From Mediterraneibacter butyricigenes (GTDB lineage Bacteria > Bacillota > Clostridia > Lachnospirales > Lachnospiraceae), in contig NZ_BHGK01000001.1 in assembly GCF_003574295.1 (NCBI RefSeq), forward strand, positions 2,790,001-2,854,000: a stretch of 64,000 nt of DNA. The letters are read 5' to 3'. Positions 9,083-17,498 of this stretch are shown in pieces. The position numbers and the translations under genes are program-made. Under the pieces are notes generated by a model. The model saw nothing but the letters and a program-made list of their open reading frames with translations. It had not been told where the DNA came from and ran no database searches. Position 1 is the first letter of the stretch; each line of letters opens with the position of its first letter.

Positions 9083-9607
9083 ATGGCAGATATGGAATTT
9101 ATGAAGATTCTGACACCGGAGACAATTGTAACCGGCCTGAATGTAAAGGATAAAGCCGAAGCACTGGATCAGATGGCAGAGCTGTTTGTGAAAGCCGGAA
9201 ATATCAATGACAAAGCACAGTTTATCAAGGATGTGTATGTCAGAGAAGAAATCGGAGAGACCGGTGTTGGAAATTATATCGCGATCCCTCATGGAAAAAG
9301 CGAAGCAGTCGTAACACCGGGAGTTGCCATTGCAGTCCTGGATCAGGAAATTGAATGGGAAAGCCTGGATGATACCGGAGCAAAAGTGATCATTTTGTTT
9401 GCTGTTGGTACTGACAATGAAGCAGCAATGGAACATCTGAAACTTCTGGCAATGTTTTCCAAGCGTTTGGGAGATGATGCGGTGGTCGCAAAACTGATCG
9501 GAGCCGGTTCTGTAGAAGATGTGATCAGAGCATTGACAGAAGAAGCTGAAGAAGCAGAAGAGACAGAAGAGGAAGACATTGATCTGGATGATATCACGAT
9601 CATGTAG
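9083..9607 (+). CDS. PTS fructose-type IIA component with acidic tail
   Basis: A 174-residue IIA (EIIA type 2) that takes phosphate from HPr. The phosphorylated His70 lies in AIPHGKS. The folded domain ends near residue 150. The last 20 or so residues are almost all Glu/Asp and end in DIDLDDITIM, which resembles the tail of the IIC encoded next (PDLDDLEIEVF). The ribosome binding site is GGGAGGA with a 12-nt spacing. It is the middle gene of the IIB-IIA-IIC operon. Confidence 0.9.
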   Translation: MADMEFMKILTPETIVTGLNVKDKAEALDQMAELFVKAGNINDKAQFIKDVYVREEIGETGVGNYIAIPHGKSEAVVTPGVAIAVLDQEIEWESLDDTGAKVIILFAVGTDNEAAMEHLKLLAMFSKRLGDDAVVAKLIGAGSVEDVIRALTEEAEEAEETEEEDIDLDDITIM

Positions 9608-9643
9608 TTCCTATAGTAAAGTAAATTAACGAGGTAAGAGAAT

Positions 9644-10753
9644 ATGGAAAAGATAAAAAGTTTGAATTTAAAAGGACATCTGCTGACTGCCATTTCCTAT
9701 ATGATCCCGATCGTATGTGGTGGTGGTTTTCTGGTGGCAATCGGTATGGCATTTGGTGGAACCAATATGTACTCAGATGGGCTGGTACAGGGAAGTTTCA
9801 CTTTCTGGGATGCGCTGGCAACTATGGGTGGAGCGGCACTTGGATTACTTCCACTGATCATCGCGGTGGGAATTGCATTTTCAATCGCAGGAAAACCGGG
9901 AATCGCTCCTGGATTTGTAGCAGGTCTTTCTGCAATCGCAATCAGCGCCGGATTTATCGGTGGAATCCTTGGCGGATACATTGCCGGATTCCTGGTACTT
10001 GCACTGATTAAACATATTAAGGTTCCTGCATGGGCTAAGGGATTGATGCCGACGGTTATCATTCCGTTGATTTCATCCTTTGTCACCGGACTGGTTATGA
10101 TCTATGTATTCGGTGTACCGATCGCAGCATTTACAGAATGGCTGACTAACGTACTTCTGGGACTTGGAACTTCTTCCAAACTGGTTCTCGGAGTCGTAAT
10201 CGGAAGTCTGTGTATCGTGGATTTCGGTGGCCCGATCAACAAGACCGTTTATGCATTTACCCTGACACTGCTGGCTTCCGGAATCAAAGAGCCTGTCACT
10301 GCACTTCAGCTGGTAAATACAGCAACTCCGATTGGATTCGGATTGGCTTACTTTATTGCAAAACTTCTGCACAAGAACATTTACGAAGAGGAACAGATTG
10401 AAAACCTGAAATCAGCGGTTCCGATGGGCGTGTTAAACATCGTAGAAGGTGTTATCCCGATCATCATGAGTGACCTGGTTCGTGGAATTATTGCTTCCGC
10501 AATCGGTGGAGCATGTGGAGGAGCAATCACTATGATCTTTGGTGCTGATTCTACCGTACCGTTTGGAGGATTTTTGATGTTGCCAACCATGACTCGTCCG
10601 TGGACAGGACTTCTGGCAATCGCAGTGAACGTTGTAGTAACCGGACTGGTTTATGCGGTGATCGCAAAAGATAAACCGGCGGAGGCAACTGTAAATGAGA
10701 TGGAAGAAGAGGAAGAGCCGGATCTGGATGATCTTGAGATCGAAGTATTTTAA
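9644..10753 (+). CDS. PTS fructose-type IIC component
   Basis: A 369-residue integral membrane sugar channel of the fructose PTS. The N-terminal LKGHLLTAISYMIPIVCGGG and the GKPGIAPGFVAG segment are family hallmarks, and FGGPINKTVYAF lies in the conserved substrate-binding half. Length fits a stand-alone IIC. The C-terminus is acidic (EMEEEEEPDLDDLEIEVF) and shares the DLDD-plus-hydrophobic ending with the IIA protein. Translation follows GAGGTAAGAG. No phosphofructokinase or sugar-processing enzyme is in the operon, so the substrate stays open. Confidence 0.9.
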   Translation: MEKIKSLNLKGHLLTAISYMIPIVCGGGFLVAIGMAFGGTNMYSDGLVQGSFTFWDALATMGGAALGLLPLIIAVGIAFSIAGKPGIAPGFVAGLSAIAISAGFIGGILGGYIAGFLVLALIKHIKVPAWAKGLMPTVIIPLISSFVTGLVMIYVFGVPIAAFTEWLTNVLLGLGTSSKLVLGVVIGSLCIVDFGGPINKTVYAFTLTLLASGIKEPVTALQLVNTATPIGFGLAYFIAKLLHKNIYEEEQIENLKSAVPMGVLNIVEGVIPIIMSDLVRGIIASAIGGACGGAITMIFGADSTVPFGGFLMLPTMTRPWTGLLAIAVNVVVTGLVYAVIAKDKPAEATVNEMEEEEEPDLDDLEIEVF

Positions 10754-10886
10754 GGGAGATCTTTGGGATAAGACTACTGAGACAGAACTCGCAATTGAGA
10801 AATGTGGAACATAGGTGTTTGGATAGAGAATTTTTAAAACATGTGAAGCATGACGAAATGGCTGATTCTATAGAGTGAATAAAAAG

Positions 10887-10933
10887 AAAAGGAACGGAAG
10901 CGATGTGATTGCAATGCTTTCGTTCCTTTTTTT
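10887..10933 (+). terminator. intrinsic terminator of fructose PTS operon
   Basis: A GGAACGGAAGC/GCTTTCGTTCC stem (10891-10901 with 10916-10926... one G-T pair) with a 14-nt loop is flanked by A- and T-runs (T7). Confidence 0.85.
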
Positions 10934-11056
10934 GAGATTCCTTATAGCCGCAGACGCTGCATTCCTGATGTTTGGAACCTTTCCCGTTGTGAGCTGTGGC
11001 GGATGTATCGTGAGTGATTTTGCCCTATGCATAAAGAATAAAAAACGGAGGGAAAG

Positions 11057-11332
11057 TTGGTTGTAGGAGATGTTTTCCTTGAGACAACATTAAATAACAT
11101 CAGGGCAAATCATGGGAAAATTGCAATTTCTGCATATGATGCGTAGAGTCTGGAAGGGTACCAGATCAAGGGAACTGCCGAATATGTAACGGAAGGGGAA
11201 TTAGTCGATACATTTAAAGCTATGGTTGAGAAGATGTTTAATGGGGCGGCAACTGCGAAAGGGGCGCTTGTGATCACACCTTCCAAAGTCATTGTTACCA
11301 CACCGGGAGCAGAGAATAAAAAAGAAATTTAA
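11057..11332 (+). pseudogene. pyridoxamine 5'-phosphate oxidase-like flavoprotein remnant
   Basis: The frame from 11057 reads VVGDVFLETTLNNIRANHG, then a TAG stop at 11144-11146, then SLEGYQIKGTAEYVTEGE and on to a stop at 11330. This is the second half of a small PPOX/FMN-binding split-barrel protein; the usual N-terminal 35 or so residues are missing and there is an upstream in-frame stop at 11039. A TTG at 11057 has GGAGGG before it but would give only 29 codons before the internal stop. It is probably dead. It lies beside a broken HxlR regulator, a common partner of such flavoproteins. Confidence 0.75.
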
Positions 11333-11372
11333 CAGAAAAGATACTCATAAATTTCATAGTAACTTTAAAAAG

Positions 11373-11412
11373 ATCACCTTCAAGTTATAATATTAAAAAA
11401 CTTGAAGGTGAT
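11373..11412 (+). promoter_or_regulatory. palindromic operator spanning the -10 region of hxlR
   Basis: ATCACCTTCAAGTT (11373-11386) and its exact inverted copy (11399-11412) flank a 12-nt spacer; TATAAT is at 11386-11391. The right arm also contains the ribosome binding site of the HxlR gene (ATG 11418). The layout suggests autorepression by the HxlR protein. The arms are perfect although the gene itself is broken. Confidence 0.6.
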
Positions 11413-11417
11413 TTTAT

Positions 11418-11818
11418 ATGGCAAAATATAAGAAAAAATTAGAGGATGATATACGCTGCCCGTTGGAATATGGTCTGGCAGTATTTGGTGGAAAATGGAA
11501 GTCCCGCATTTTATGCGTATTGTCAGCAAATGAGAGACTGCGTTACAGCGAAATCCGTAAGGAAATGTATAATATAATGGATGCGGTTCTTGCGTCAACG
11601 TTAAAAGATCTGATAGAAGATGGAATGATTGCAAGGAAATCTTATGATGAAATTCCGCCAAAGGTGGAATATACTCTGACGAAAAAGGAAAATCTGCCGT
11701 TCCGATTTTACAGAGTATTTGCCAATGGTCAGATATTTTTCCTATGTCTGTCTTGCCCTATCCGATTCCCCCAAGTGCGATTCCGAGGATCAGCACAAAG
11801 AAACAAATCGGGATGTAG
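11418..11818 (+). pseudogene. HxlR family transcriptional regulator, frameshifted
   Basis: The first 88 residues are a clear HxlR winged helix (CPLEYGLAVFGGKWKSRIL, then YSEIRKEM and PPKVEYTLT). After ACTCTGAC (to 11680) the frame is wrong. Shifting by one base restores the family ending EKGKSAVPILQSICQWSDI, so one base has been lost at about 11680/11681. The restored frame stops at 11816-11818 and overlaps the 3' end of the convergent symporter gene by about 60 bp, with an unusual proline-rich tail. The unshifted frame runs to 11852. It could be a sequencing error, but the neighbouring flavoprotein is also broken. Confidence 0.75.
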
Positions 11819-13080
11819 AGATACTTACAGATCGGGAAGAAAAGAGATGTAAATGTTTTCTCACGGCCTTTGTTGACCTCTTTTTCTACATAAGTTTTTC
11901 CGCAAACCCAGAAGAACATGATGCCTGCCAGTCCTGCGCCGAGCGGGCAGATATAAATAGATAGCACATCCATCCAGTCGGAGACAATGCCCTGGATCAG
12001 CAGAGAGACGATCGTGCCGATGATCCCGATGACTGCACAGGCTGGAACTCTGGACAGGTGAAATTGCTCCTGAACAGTTGCAATCGGAGCTTCGTACAGG
12101 TTGATCAGGGAAGTCATTCCTGCCAGCAATACTGCGGCAAAGAAAATAATAGCGATTAAGCGTCCGCCCGGCATGGTGCGGATCAGGTGGGGAAGAAAAA
12201 TAAACAGAAGTCCCGGACCGCCCTGATTTAATCTGGCTCCGGTGGTTGCCATCGCCGGGATGATAACCAGTGCGGCAAGAATGGCAGCCAGTGTATCAAA
12301 GAGTGCAACCTTCGATGCGGATTCCGGTATATTTTCTTTATCGGACAAGTAGGAACCGTAAATCAAAGTTCCGTTTCCGGCAACGGACAGGGAGAAGAAA
12401 GCCTGTCCCAGTGCGAAGATCCAGGTGGTCGGATCGGAAAAAGCTTTTGGATCTATCCGAAAAATATAACGATAACCATCAATGGCACCCGGCTGAAAAG
12501 CAACATAGACAGCCAGGATCACAAACAGAAGAAAGAACAAAGGCATCATAATCTTTCCAGCACGTTCGATGCCGCCTCCCACACCAAGCATCAGAATCAG
12601 CATACAGAGAACCAGAGCGGCAACCTGCCAGAGGTTGTTACCGAAAGCAGAAGCCATGGAACCGAAAGCTGCCCCGTATTCTTCTACATCAGTATAGGCA
12701 AGAGTACTTCCGGTCAGGGTTCCGATGGCATATTTTAAAATCCAGCCCATGACGACGGTATAGCCGATGGCCATGGCAAGAGAACCGAATACCGGAATCA
12801 GACCAAACGTCTCGCCCAGTTTTCGATGTTCTTTTTTCTCACAGGCAATGCCGAAAGCGTCGATCGGCCCGGATCTGGTGGCGCGACCAAAGCTCATTTC
12901 GGTAATGACACCGGTGAAACCAATCAGAATAACGAAAAGGATATAAGGGATCAGAAAAGACCCGCCTCCATAAAGTGAAACGCGGGTAGGAAACATCCAG
13001 ATATTGCCCATACCCACAGCAGAACCGATGCAGGCAAGGATAAATCCCCACCGGCTTTGAAATGAATCGCGATTGTTCAT
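11758..13080 (-). CDS. sodium-dependent neurotransmitter-symporter family (NSS/SNF) transporter
   Basis: A 440-residue Na+-coupled amino acid-type symporter with about 11-12 membrane helices. The first helix carries RWGFILACIGSAVGMGNIWMFP, the Na+/substrate-binding motif of this family. The start is placed at 13080 because GGGGGAAA lies 7 nt upstream and the protein then begins at the conserved N-terminus (NNRDSFQSRWGF); the longer frame to 13170 adds unconserved sequence. Bacterial relatives such as TnaT and MhsT carry amino acids. Its 3' end overlaps the frameshifted tail of hxlR. Confidence 0.9.
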   Translation of the reverse strand: MNNRDSFQSRWGFILACIGSAVGMGNIWMFPTRVSLYGGGSFLIPYILFVILIGFTGVITEMSFGRATRSGPIDAFGIACEKKEHRKLGETFGLIPVFGSLAMAIGYTVVMGWILKYAIGTLTGSTLAYTDVEEYGAAFGSMASAFGNNLWQVAALVLCMLILMLGVGGGIERAGKIMMPLFFLLFVILAVYVAFQPGAIDGYRYIFRIDPKAFSDPTTWIFALGQAFFSLSVAGNGTLIYGSYLSDKENIPESASKVALFDTLAAILAALVIIPAMATTGARLNQGGPGLLFIFLPHLIRTMPGGRLIAIIFFAAVLLAGMTSLINLYEAPIATVQEQFHLSRVPACAVIGIIGTIVSLLIQGIVSDWMDVLSIYICPLGAGLAGIMFFWVCGKTYVEKEVNKGREKTFTSLFFPICKYLYIPICFFVLILGIALGGIG

Positions 13081-13247
13081 AAGTAATTTCCCCCAAAAAA
13101 GTATAGTGGTTTTATTATAAAAGATTTTTAGAGAAAAGTCCATGCGCTCAGGGATTGATTTGTAAGACATTCTATCTTATAATAAACAAGATACAGAAAT
13201 CGTAAATTCTATATGATACAGAAGAAAAGTAGCAGGAGGGAAATTCA

Positions 13248-13463
13248 ATGCCCCATGGAGTTTTAGTAGTACTTATGATCGTTTTAGTGATTTTGTCAGC
13301 GATTGATCTGATCAATCCACATATTTTGAGACGGTCGAATCTTGACGAAAGCAAGCTGGAATTATACAAAAACTGTGATTTCGGAATTCTTGCAATTTGC
13401 AGTGCGGAGCTGATTATTGAAGCACTTCATGCGTTAGGTATTATCAGTTTTACATTGATATGA
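13248..13463 (+). CDS. small membrane protein of unknown function
   Basis: A 71-residue protein with two hydrophobic segments (about 4-22 and 46-70) and a charged loop (RRSNLDESKLELYKN). AGGAGGG lies 8 nt before the ATG, and a terminator follows, so it looks like a real single-gene unit. I do not recognise the family with certainty. Confidence 0.6.
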   Translation: MPHGVLVVLMIVLVILSAIDLINPHILRRSNLDESKLELYKNCDFGILAICSAELIIEALHALGIISFTLI

Positions 13464-13468
13464 TCTGC

Positions 13469-13517
13469 AAAAGGGGACGATGAGGTTCGAAGTATCGAAA
13501 TGTCATCGCCCTTTTTC
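13469..13517 (+). terminator. intrinsic terminator
   Basis: AAAGGGG-ACGATGA pairs with TCATCGCCCTTTTT (one bulge), with an inner TTCGA/TCGAA hairpin; T5 follows. Confidence 0.7.
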
Positions 13518-13643
13518 ATTCTATAGCTTGCTATCAGACATACGATATCGTGAAGGAATGGGTGTAAAAAGAGTGCACCCTGTAGCATAAATTTATCAGG
13601 ATTCACAGAGCATGATATCCTGTGGGAAAATGGGAGAGAATGG

Positions 13644-14612
13644 ATGACCGTAACAAAGGAAATCCGGATGCTGGAAGAACTTTTGAGCCAGGATCAGTTT
13701 GAATTGCAGAAAACAGAAGACGGGCTTCGTCTGATCTATCTGATGAATGACGCGGTGGAAAGCTTCCTGCTTTTTATAAACGGGAGAATGACCGGCAATT
13801 ACCGGGAAGATTATGAAGGAGAGCTGGGGGCAAGCCTGAGCCGTGAAAATAACGAATATGTTCTGGTGGTAGAACAGGGGGATCAGGTAGTCACAGTGTT
13901 TTTCCAGGATCTGAATCTACAGGTGTATCTGTATGATTATGGTGAGATCGGACATTTCTGGATGGAAGGCTACGAATATCTTCGGCAAATGGAATATAAG
14001 ATCGCGATTCTCAGAGATAAGCTGGAGTACCTGGGCGAAGCGTACTGTGTGGAAGCGGAGCGGGAACTGGCTGCGCTGGCAGACTTTCCGCCATTGAACA
14101 GTTGTTATCCGGCGGTTTCAAAGGCGTATCGGGTGGAAAGAGAGAATCCCTGGAATGTGACAGAGCAGGCGATTGCAGTGATGAAGAAGTACGCAGGAGA
14201 GGCAGGAGACAGATCCTTTCTTAAATGGCTGCACCTCTATGAGAGATTTCCGGTGAAATGGATTGGAAAACATTTGGGGAAAATACTTCATCAGAACAGA
14301 CATCAGGCTTTGTTTCTCGGAATCTGGGAGAAAATGCAACAGGCGGCATCTGGTTATCCGAAACGGGAATTTGATGAACAGGTGACACAGACGTTTTGCC
14401 AGCTTCAAAAGGCTGCGAATCTGCGCAGGGAGCAGATAGAGAAAACGGGGAAAAAGGTCTGGATCTTTCGGGAGGAACCGTTTCTGTTTGCGGAAGATTC
14501 CATAGAATGTGGCGTGTATCTGTTGATCTGGGAGAGAAAAGGAAGAAATACACAGACTGTGATCGAGAAGGTTGAAGTCGAAGAGATTAAATCAGGGAGC
14601 GACAAAAGATGA
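13644..14612 (+). CDS. uncharacterised protein, first gene of the alarmone-synthetase operon (possibly DUF3878-like)
   Basis: A 322-residue soluble protein with no signal peptide or membrane segment. The N-terminal half (about 1-110) is acidic and beta-rich in appearance; the middle (135-260) is helical and basic. I cannot assign a function; the length and style recall the Firmicutes DUF3878 family, but this is not verified. The stop overlaps the start of the next gene by 4 nt, so the two are translationally coupled. GGGAGAG precedes the ATG. The tight coupling suggests it works with, or controls, the synthetase encoded next. Confidence 0.6.
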   Translation: MTVTKEIRMLEELLSQDQFELQKTEDGLRLIYLMNDAVESFLLFINGRMTGNYREDYEGELGASLSRENNEYVLVVEQGDQVVTVFFQDLNLQVYLYDYGEIGHFWMEGYEYLRQMEYKIAILRDKLEYLGEAYCVEAERELAALADFPPLNSCYPAVSKAYRVERENPWNVTEQAIAVMKKYAGEAGDRSFLKWLHLYERFPVKWIGKHLGKILHQNRHQALFLGIWEKMQQAASGYPKREFDEQVTQTFCQLQKAANLRREQIEKTGKKVWIFREEPFLFAEDSIECGVYLLIWERKGRNTQTVIEKVEVEEIKSGSDKR

Positions 14613-15610
14613 TAACATTAAATGACTATTTATATTCGGGAGACACGATTTTCCGTATTTTGAGAAATTATACCAATGACTTAAGGACTGACGCAAAAAA
14701 GACGGGGAATGCCATTGATCAGATTCACTGCAATTTTCTGATCCAGATCCGGGAACTTCTGGAACACAATGACTTCCTGACGGCACAGTCTCAGATAATC
14801 CGGGAATTCTACAAATTTATGGCGAAAAAATATCCTCTTCTGGCTTTTACATTTAAAGGAAGGATCAAATCACTGATCCGGGCGGAAGAAAAGTTTAACG
14901 GTTATATTGTGGAATATATCTATAATTATTATAAAGATCACGGAACATATCCGACGGTGGAACAGCTGAAAGAACGATTGAGCTGTTTTCGAGATCTGAT
15001 TGCATATCGGATCGTGATCTCCATGCCGCGGTGCCATTATAAGACAAAGGAAGATGCAGAGAGAGCGGAGTTGGAATATCTGTATCAGATTGCCAATGAA
15101 CTGCCGGGATTTCTGGAGGAACGGGGATTTACGGCAGAACCGGCAAAGGGGATTATGGAGAGTACATCCCCACTTCTGTCGGAGGAGGTCAGACCTTATT
15201 ACAGAGATTACATTTCTCACAGAACTTCGGAATCCGGGGAAGAAGAATATCAGTCGTTGCATCTGACGCTTTACGACAATTGCTCCAGAAGCTATATGGA
15301 ATTCCAGCTTCGGACCAAACAGATGGATGATGCGGCGGAAATCGGCCCGGTGAATCATCTGGGATATGAGAAACGGCAGCAGGAAGAACGATCCAGGAGA
15401 GACAGGATCCCGAAAGGCGAAAATATTTATTTCGATGAGGCGTATGAACGGGGAATGAAGCTTGCGTCCCTAGAACTGTCCGAACTGGATGTGAATATGT
15501 TTGCGGCGGCAAATAACAGTCTGATCAATGATGGATGCGGGCTTTACAGAGGACGGTTGATTCTTCCTTACGAGCATTTGTCCAGATTCCAGAATAATCT
15601 GATTGATTAG
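14609..15610 (+). CDS. RelA/SpoT-type (p)ppGpp synthetase domain protein
   Basis: A 333-residue protein with one RelA/SpoT nucleotidyltransferase domain, which makes (p)ppGpp from ATP and GTP/GDP. Visible landmarks are FKGRIKSLIR (Arg/Lys of the ATP site), FRDLIAYRIV (metal-binding Asp), EYQSLHLTLY (the YxSLH guanine-binding loop) and MEFQLRTKQMDDAAE (catalytic Glu). No HD hydrolase, TGS or ACT domain is present. It is longer than the usual small alarmone synthetases (200-250), with an extra N-terminal helical region of about 80 residues and a C-terminal extension. It overlaps the upstream gene by 4 nt and is 30 nt ahead of a response regulator. Confidence 0.8.
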   Translation: MITLNDYLYSGDTIFRILRNYTNDLRTDAKKTGNAIDQIHCNFLIQIRELLEHNDFLTAQSQIIREFYKFMAKKYPLLAFTFKGRIKSLIRAEEKFNGYIVEYIYNYYKDHGTYPTVEQLKERLSCFRDLIAYRIVISMPRCHYKTKEDAERAELEYLYQIANELPGFLEERGFTAEPAKGIMESTSPLLSEEVRPYYRDYISHRTSESGEEEYQSLHLTLYDNCSRSYMEFQLRTKQMDDAAEIGPVNHLGYEKRQQEERSRRDRIPKGENIYFDEAYERGMKLASLELSELDVNMFAAANNSLINDGCGLYRGRLILPYEHLSRFQNNLID

Positions 15611-15640
15611 AAGAATACGTAGTGCAGGTGAGAAAATGTT

Positions 15641-16534
15641 ATGAATATACTGGCGGTAGATGATGAACCGATCGTACTCTGGTCTCTGATGAAGAATCTG
15701 GAAGAAATCTTCTGTAATCCACAGGATAATGTTCAGGGCTTTGATGAAGTGGATGATGTGTTCAAACATCTGGAATGGATGAAGGACGAGCCTTTGGATT
15801 ATGCGTTTCTGGATGTAAAGCTTCGAGGGATGACCGGTGTGGAGCTGGCAAAACGTCTGAGGGAAGAAAAGCCGAAAGTGAAAATTATTTTCTGCACAGC
15901 TTACTCAGACTATGCGATGGATGCATTTCAGGTTCATGCAGTCGGATATCTGCTGAAACCAATCACACAGGAAATGATCCGGAAGACACTGGGAGAATTG
16001 AATACGCTGTTGACGCAGGAAGAACCGATCGATCACAGGCTGCATATCCATACGTTCGGGAATTTTGTGGCGTTTGTGGATTATCAGAATCTGAACTGGG
16101 AGAGAGAAAAAGCGAAAGAATTACTGGCGTTATTGATCGACCGCAGAGGTGCGGCTCTGACCAATGCGGAGATTGCCATGACTCTCTGGGGTGATGACAG
16201 TAAAGCCAAACAGGTTACGACTATTGTTTCTTCTCTGAGAAAGACGCTGAAACAGGCAGGTGTGGAAGATGTGCTGGTAAGATCAAGGAATCAGAGTGCG
16301 GTGGATCCCTCAAAGATTCATTGTGATTTCTATGAATTTTTAAAAGGAGATATCAAGGCCATCAATTCCTATCGCGGAGAATATATGAATAATTATGAGT
16401 GGGCAGAATTTACCAATGCAAAACTGATGGAAAATCCCAAAAATCCAATCATGCGTATGCTGGAGGAACAAGCGGAGCAGATGGAAGAATCAGTGGATGC
16501 AGACAATGAGGAGATAGAAAATGGGGAATTGTGA
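15641..16534 (+). CDS. response regulator with C-terminal winged helix
   Basis: A 297-residue two-component regulator. The receiver domain has Asp7-Asp8, phospho-acceptor Asp58 (FLDVK), Thr86 and Lys106 (LLKP). From about 135 to 230 there is a winged-helix DNA-binding domain of OmpR/SARP style (AKELLALLIDRRGAALTNAEI, then VSSLRKTL). A tail of the RGEYMNNYEWAE type follows, then an acidic end. No histidine kinase gene is nearby. It is co-oriented with and 30 nt downstream of the ppGpp synthetase, so the two are probably one transcript. Confidence 0.85.
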   Translation: MNILAVDDEPIVLWSLMKNLEEIFCNPQDNVQGFDEVDDVFKHLEWMKDEPLDYAFLDVKLRGMTGVELAKRLREEKPKVKIIFCTAYSDYAMDAFQVHAVGYLLKPITQEMIRKTLGELNTLLTQEEPIDHRLHIHTFGNFVAFVDYQNLNWEREKAKELLALLIDRRGAALTNAEIAMTLWGDDSKAKQVTTIVSSLRKTLKQAGVEDVLVRSRNQSAVDPSKIHCDFYEFLKGDIKAINSYRGEYMNNYEWAEFTNAKLMENPKNPIMRMLEEQAEQMEESVDADNEEIENGEL

Positions 16535-16694
16535 GACGTGTGCATTCTATAACTACGATGAAGAGTATGAGTGCTATTTCTGCGATATCAATATGGATGA
16601 GGATGAATATATGAGACTGCTGTCAGATGACCACTATGAATGTCCCTATTATCGGAACGGGGATGAATATGCCGTCGTCAGAAAGCAGATGTAA
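16521..16694 (+). CDS. small cysteine-rich DUF6472-type protein
   Basis: A 57-residue protein with the pattern CETCAFYNYDEEYECYFC, then CPYYR and a basic end. The Cys pairs suggest a small metal-binding knuckle. I recognise it as resembling the DUF6472 family of Lachnospiraceae. It starts inside the response regulator gene (14-nt overlap) with GAGGAG seven nt upstream. It is the last gene before a terminator. Confidence 0.75.
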   Translation: MGNCETCAFYNYDEEYECYFCDINMDEDEYMRLLSDDHYECPYYRNGDEYAVVRKQM

Positions 16695-16729
16695 GAATGA
16701 AAATAAGAAAAAAGAACCCGGAAAAATGC

Positions 16730-16780
16730 AAAACAGAGAAGATATATTTATGTGAACATGATATGTCTTCTCTGTTTTAT
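16730..16780 (+). terminator. intrinsic terminator of the synthetase/response-regulator operon
   Basis: AAAACAGAGAAGA (16730-16742) pairs perfectly with TCTTCTCTGTTTT (16766-16778), with a 23-nt loop and a terminal T-run. Confidence 0.75.
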
Positions 16781-16803
16781 TATGAAGGTTTACATCTTAT
16801 TTC

Positions 16804-16863
16804 TTACGCAAAAGGAATGCATAAGGCAAGCGTAAGCGGTTCCCGTTGCAACCTTTTGCGTAA
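16804..16863. repeat. dispersed palindromic repeat, copy 1
   Basis: 12-bp inverted ends (TTACGCAAAAGG / CCTTTTGCGTAA) enclose a core reading AATGCATAAGGCAAGCGTAA and on to GTTGCAA. The core is nearly identical in copy 2 (32740) and inverted and shortened in copy 3 (44240). It sits between convergent genes. A 61-residue open frame across it (16697-16882) is not a gene. Confidence 0.8.
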
Positions 16864-16919
16864 GGATAATGGTTTTCATTAACACATTTTGTCCTTTTTA
16901 GTTACATAGCTAATGTGAT

Positions 16920-17498
16920 TTACACTCCTGCGAAGGAAAAGACGATTCCAACCACTGCGGATACACCGATCCAGATGATGGGATGAAGTCCTTTTGTCTT
17001 CTTAAAGACTCTGGTTACAAGCAGGAGAAGGATGGAAAGCGGGATCGCTTTCCAGTGGATCGAACCGATAAATCCTTTCTCAAAGGTAGAAGAAACAAAA
17101 AGGGCGGTAACAGCAACTGCAATACCGGATGCAGTGATCAGTCCCAACGAAGCTGGGCGAAGACATTCGAAAGCGGCCTCAACAAAATGGTTATGACGAA
17201 AGCTCTTTAAAAACAGGGCGATGATCAAAATGATAATGACAGATGGGGTGATCAGCCCAAGCGTCGCGATAACCGCACCGGGAACTCCTTTTACGGTATA
17301 ACCAACATAGGTTGCCATATTGACGCCCAGAGGTCCGGGAGTAGATTCAGAAACTGCTACCATGTCAGCTAACTGACTGTGAGTAAACCATCCGGTGGAA
17401 GTTGCCATATCTGACAGGAACGGAAGGGTAGCAAGACCGCCGCCTACGGCAAACAGGCCGGCTTTGAAAAATTCGAGGAACAGTCTCAAATAGATCAT
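16920..17498 (-). CDS. chromate transporter family protein, short chain (second subunit)
   Basis: A 192-residue membrane protein of the CHR family, with about six hydrophobic segments. The N-terminal FFKAGLFAVGGGLATLPFL and PGPLGVNMATYVG motifs are diagnostic. Short-chain CHR proteins work as pairs of homologous half-transporters with opposite topology, and the partner is encoded just upstream (17495-18094) with a 4-nt overlap. AAAGGAGGTGA precedes the start. Chromate export is shown for some members; in gut anaerobes the natural ion is unknown. Confidence 0.88.
   Translation of the reverse strand: MIYLRLFLEFFKAGLFAVGGGLATLPFLSDMATSTGWFTHSQLADMVAVSESTPGPLGVNMATYVGYTVKGVPGAVIATLGLITPSVIIILIIALFLKSFRHNHFVEAAFECLRPASLGLITASGIAVAVTALFVSSTFEKGFIGSIHWKAIPLSILLLLVTRVFKKTKGLHPIIWIGVSAVVGIVFSFAGV

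Noticed and set aside
16697-16882. 61-residue ORF across the repeat (and a similar one at 32714-32956)
   Set aside because: The shared peptide comes from the palindromic DNA repeat and a terminator; there is no ribosome binding site of note.
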